DNA from: Amyelois transitella
Taxonomy: Eukaryota > Arthropoda > Insecta > Lepidoptera > Pyralidae
Direction: 5' to 3'
Length of the DNA: 64,000 bases
NCBI RefSeq assembly: GCF_032362555.1
Contig: NC_083510.1
Coordinates: 5,855,501-5,919,500, forward strand
Numbering within the stretch: position 1 is the stretch's first letter; each line of letters opens with the position of its first letter. Under the pieces are notes generated by a model that saw only the letters and a list, made by a program, of their open reading frames with translations, was not told where the DNA came from and did no database searches. The position numbers and the translations under genes are program-made. Shown in pieces: positions 60,301-64,000 of the stretch.

Positions 60301-62702
60301 ATTGCGAGAACTAAGTCTTGCCCAAATACCATTTGTTTTGTGTAGTATTAAAAGGGTTGAGTTGACTTTAAATCTTGAAGTCTTTACACACATACTTGCC
60401 TTCCTAGAGCAACATTTAGCATACAAATAAGGAAGTTAATTCTTTCCACATCTACCTACTTCGCGCATTCGGATGAATAACTTATATTTAACTAGTATAT
60501 TGGCTGTTCTTTTGATAAGATGTCTAATATGATGAAGAACTCTAAAACCTCACAAAGAGACAGCTTAGTTGGACGTAAATTAGGTTATTTTTTTAGAAAT
60601 GAAAGGGAAAATACTTTAAACAAATCATATTGCTTTATCAAATAGTCACAATTACCCAATAACTGCTCTTATCATTATCATAAAAGTTATTGAACCACGG
60701 TTTTCAGTTATAAATGGTCGAAAAATCCTATTTTATACATACACATATTCACGTCTATAATCCCTTATGGGGTAGACACTTTTTTATTTCGGTCTTTATT
60801 TATCAAATTCGTATCAACATACAGACATATATCACGTCTTTATCACTTACGGGGTAGATAGAGCCAATAATGACAAGACTCGAAGGGCACGTTTATAATT
60901 CCCATATATTAATCGGATGCCAGCTCCAAGTCTTTTCTAAAACTATTTAATTGAAAAATATGTCATTTCTGTATTATAACGAGTTAAGGTATTAAACTAG
61001 AGAGTTCAGATTTAAAATGCGCAACTTTTGTGCGACACCTTTCATAAAATTTGAATACCAAGATACAAATGATCTGCTAGATTAAATATTATAATGCTAC
61101 ATAAAATGAATATTTCTAAACACCTTAGTAAAATATAATTTGTTATCAATTCTATAAGTTCATGACCTTTAACATGTGTCGTTCCATTAACACTTTTCGA
61201 CTTAATAGGTATAATTGCGCCCATTGGGACGAATTTTGCCCATTAGTATTATTGTGTTAATATTAATTTAGAGGGATAAATTAATAAGGTAACAAAATTA
61301 TATAAGCACTTTTTTATAGTGCTGGCCTACATAATTAGGTACTGCATTACAAACCATCTTAAAAATAATAAAAACCATGAGGATATTTAGCGTGAATTCA
61401 TTTTATATACCTACCCTTATTTATAAATATCAGGTAAGCGTTTCGGAATCATGGTAAGTGAAAATATATTGTATCTGCGTACTCCTCCGGGAAATGCGTA
61501 ACTGTGTGTTTTTTTCTTTCAGAACTACGAGAATTCCTAGATGCCAAATATCTTGCTTTTATAATTGTACATATACGAAAAATATTCACAATTATTCATT
61601 TAAAACTTAAATAGAGAGGTTCAATTCCATGGTTCAGGTAACTAATCAAATGATACAGTTCGACCATAGAACAGTTTAAGGCTGGCCTTCTAAGTCAAGG
61701 ATGATACGAGGTGGTATTTTAGTTAGGTTCTTACTTTTAATTTTTACGAAGCATGAGACTTTTTGTCTTTTTTGTACTGTTACAAATATGAATTTTTTAA
61801 TTAAATGTATTGTTTAAGTTTAAGTACAGTCATTAAAAGGTATCATTATACAGACTGTAAGATCGAGTAGAGGAAAGATTTAAAAGTAGAAACAAAACAC
61901 AATTTATACATATATACGATTCTGCACAAAGTTTTGAATGACATTGCACACATATTCTAGATTCATACAATTTTTTTTACCATTATTGTCAATACATTAC
62001 CAAAAAAGTATGTTTTGTAAATAGGAAGGAGGTCGATAAAAGTATGTCTTATATAAATACTTCCTGAAGAACTGTGGTATTTATTCAGAAAGGATTTATG
62101 TATATAATGAAAACCGCGTTAAATCGGATCACTTTTGTGAGCACTTTGCAAAACATCCTTTTTTGAAGTCTGTCAAAAAGAGGATGATGAATGTTTTGAA
62201 TGTTTTTCTTACATACCCTTGAATCAGAAGCCGCCAATCCACTTGCAATCGCATTAATGGGTCGCCAAATATCCGGAGTGCCGATCAAACCATTTTTCAG
62301 ATCATTTTGGAATAATTTTGAATCGAAATTCCATGTCGCTGCACCGAGAGTCCTGCGCTTCTCTAACACAGATTTTTGTAACGCGGCCTCGGCTTTAGTA
62401 GATTTGAAACTACTGAAAGTTTTTTCAAGAAAACCTCCCTTGGCTTTTGGTTCTTCTTGAGTGGCAACTTTTGAAGTTTTGGAATCAGTCTTGGCGCCTC
62501 TCCGTTTTTCCGATTCTTGTTTTGCCGGTTCTAGCACGGCGTAAATTGTTAGCGATAAAAAATGTCCGGCAACTAGAGACTGAAGGTCGTTTTTTTTTGT
62601 ATCTTTTTGCTTTAGTTGAAACTTGAAGTCTTCGTTCCATATTGGCCAAGAGCTTTCCTGTAGTGTGGTTTCAAATTTGCTATCTCCAGGAAAAATTTTT
62701 AC
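54312..62702 (-). CDS. Synaptotagmin-like tandem C2-domain protein; 5' part off the right edge
   Basis: Three 3' exons join in phase: 62217-62702 (162 codons), 58585-58723 and 54312-54619 (stop TGA). Together they encode 310 residues. The first exon enters a C2 domain in mid-fold (VKIFPGDSKFETTL, WPIWNEDFKFQL, FLSLTIYAV) and ends it with DIWRPI. A Lys/Glu-rich insertion of about 60 residues replaces the usual third loop. The second C2 domain starts KKGQLEVTLLY and runs through LYLKATILEA, AKWDPKSST, LGKATID and SWNECLQKPG, ending PKTFWVNFD. Synaptotagmin-type C2 pairs bind membranes and work in vesicle traffic. The aspartates that usually bind calcium in loop 3 (YDFDxxSxxD pattern) are not visible in either domain, so calcium-independent action is likely. 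The exact subfamily is not recognised. Upstream exons should lie beyond 62702 and were not found with confidence. Confidence 0.8.
54620..58584. other. Intron of the C2-domain gene
   Basis: It is AT-rich and non-coding. It carries a tRNA-like SINE fragment at 54920-54990. A TTATATAAAAACTG motif at about 56514 and TATATAAGAAGCC near 57138 look TATA-like but have no gene start attached. Confidence 0.5.
54920..54990 (-). repeat. Degenerate tRNA-derived SINE head
   Basis: On the minus strand, GGACCGATGACCTCCGTTGC, then TGCGTAATTGGATATCATGC (A-box-like) and TTGGTTCGAATCCGAATGTG (B box GGTTCGAATCC) are in tRNA order. The acceptor and anticodon arms are decayed. Confidence 0.55.
60118..60270 (+). 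repeat. ATGT-tailed repeat, 5'-truncated
   Basis: ACTTGGGATTCTTCTTTATG, GCGATGGGCTAGAAGCATAT and AACTGTTGGGTCTGTCTACC match the 3' half of the family at 24159-24421. The tail itself is lost. Confidence 0.65.
60735..60890 (-). repeat. Two overlapping tail fragments of the ATGT-tailed repeat
   Basis: ACGTCTATAATCCCTTATGG, then again ACGTCTTTATCACTTACGGG and GTAGATAGAGCCAATAATGA, show two successive insertions or a duplication of the same 3' end. Confidence 0.6.
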
Positions 62703-63944
62703 CTGTAAAAAGCAGATAAAATTTGATCAGTGCTATGAATGTCGTCGAGTAATCTTACCACTCTTTTTTTACTTTAGACAAGTAGTTTGTAAACCGACGC
62801 TGTAATGGTAAAAGAAAACGAAATACGAAAACCTGCACATTCAAACAAGTGGATGTGCAAGTTATAATAGAATTAGGCCTCTCTACAAGTTGGCGGAGGT
62901 CAGACGGGAGTGACGGGTATCCTCCACAGAGGTAAGGAAGCAACCGGGACTAACGTTAGGAGAAGTATGCAGAGCAACAAGATTACGTTCTCTACTTTCT
63001 ATTTTATCTTGGTATCCAATAAAAAGTATTTAAGGTGCATATAAATTTAATCTTAAGTGCTTAGGTATCACAAATACACCTACGCAATTACTTATAAATT
63101 TTACTTAGATTCCTTTTTACATTGTCTTACCTTAGTGACAAAGAGGTAGATAAGGGACAATCACATTTAGTAATTACGCATGCGACAATATACTTACAAT
63201 AATAATTAATAAACAAAGAAAACGGAGAAGCGCCGGGTTATGTTATTTTAAATATTTTTTAAGGACAATATACCTTTAGTCGTAAGGTATCGTAGGTTGA
63301 TATAATGGATAGAAACATTATTTTAATAAGGTATGCCATTACTTTTCATTCGCATACAAATTCGTTAAAAAATTAACATATCTACAATTACGTCTTTACC
63401 TCTTACGAGATAGATTTTAAACATTGAGTACTTTTGGCTTATTACAATTTTAAGCAATTAGGTTAAATCAAACGTTTGTTATGAAGTATAACAAACGTTT
63501 GATAGAGTACATATTCCGCGTATAATGTCATTAAAGTATAATATCTGATTGCGATAATCAGTTATCAGTGATTCACAAGGTTAGGTCCATGTATATTTTG
63601 GTACCTACTTAAGAGAAGTTGTTTAATCAAATGTCACTTACGTTTCGTTAAGTATTCACAAAATCTTTTTGTGAATATGTACTCTAAATTTTTCATATAA
63701 TTTCTGGTATGTGTAATTCTGGTGTGCACCTTCAAAATTAATGAAATACACACCTTTTAGGAATTGCGCATATCCAAACCTAGAAACGTTTCGTCGGAAT
63801 AAATACCTGTTACTGGAGGATCTGCTGCAAACGAGTACTTTATGCGATCGAACTGTGAGCAGTAGACATTTTTGATAAATTTCAAGTGTTGAATGCATGT
63901 CATAATTGAAACTCTACCAACTTAGTAACAAACAAAGATACAAA
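62703..63944. other. Non-coding stretch upstream of the last recognised C2 exon
   Basis: A GC-richer segment at 62870-62990 (GGCGGAGGTCAGACGGGAGT) looks like a retrotransposon fragment. A short inverted repeat, CAAACGTTTGTTATGAAGTA followed by TAACAAACGTTTG, lies near 63470-63502. No exon could be joined in phase to 62702. Confidence 0.4.
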
Positions 63945-64000
63945 CATATAATTATATCTTTATCCCTTACGGGGTAAACAGCCAAGAGAGCCAACCACGT
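63945..64000 (-). repeat. ATGT-tailed repeat, cut by the window edge
   Basis: ATATCTTTATCCCTTACGGG followed by GTAAACAGCCAAGAGAGCC is the reverse complement of the family's 3' end. The remainder lies beyond 64000. Confidence 0.6.

Larger units (their letters stand above)
58724..62216. other. Intron of the C2-domain gene
   Basis: It is AT-rich. It holds ATGT-repeat fragments at 60118-60270 and 60735-60890. A GC-richer patch at 59800-59890 (GGGATCGGCCGAAGTCGAGG) has short open frames, but the flanking exons already join perfectly without it. Confidence 0.5.

Noticed and set aside
63741..63830. Possible upstream exon of the C2-domain gene (minus strand, CGTTTGCAG acceptor to AAAAG|GTGTGT donor)
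   Set aside because: One frame is open (RSSSNRYLFRRN), but its end phase does not fit the phase-0 start at 62702 and it does not resemble the missing start of a C2 domain.

Overview
The window reads as AT-rich nuclear DNA of a lepidopteran insect, most likely a moth. The evidence is spliced genes with short exons, many copies of a roughly 250-bp interspersed repeat ending in an ATGT microsatellite, RTE-type non-LTR retrotransposon tails, tRNA-derived SINE heads and a BEL/Pao LTR retrotransposon. The lepidopteran assignment rests on recognising these repeat types, not on a database search. No operons, CRISPR arrays or convincing tRNA genes were seen.

Layout, left to right. (1) 1-5783, minus strand: a glutamine synthetase-like gene whose 3' end lies off the left edge. 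Five exons join in perfect phase. It keeps the fold but has lost three of the four metal-binding glutamates that can be judged. (2) 6452-10487, plus strand, head-to-head with the first: a 670-residue secreted serine protease homolog in six exons. It has an unusual N-terminal extension of about 430 residues, and all three catalytic residues are replaced. (3) 12296-27598, minus strand, tail-to-tail with the second: an 11-exon gene for a 483-residue secreted protein with two thrombospondin type-1-like modules followed by a complete trypsin-type protease. A GC-rich candidate promoter and non-coding first exon lie far upstream near 35.7-35.95 kb. (4) 38177-46659: an apparently intact BEL/Pao LTR retrotransposon with 1438-bp LTRs that look identical, a 5-bp target duplication and one gag-pol frame. 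(5) 54312-62702, minus strand: the last three exons of a synaptotagmin-like C2-domain gene whose 5' end lies off the right edge.

The rest is intron or intergenic DNA carrying decayed repeats, a MITE with about 34-bp inverted ends, and three large palindromes (two in the last intron of the protease homolog, one near 37.6 kb).

The two protease genes share intron positions and phase at both ends of the protease domain. They therefore look like old, inverted paralogs: one apparently active trypsin with adhesion-type modules, and one inactive homolog. Pairs of active clip-type proteases and inactive homologs work together in insect immune cascades, but nothing here proves that these two interact. 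Together with the apparently inactive glutamine synthetase paralog, this gives two predicted pseudoenzymes within the first 10.5 kb.
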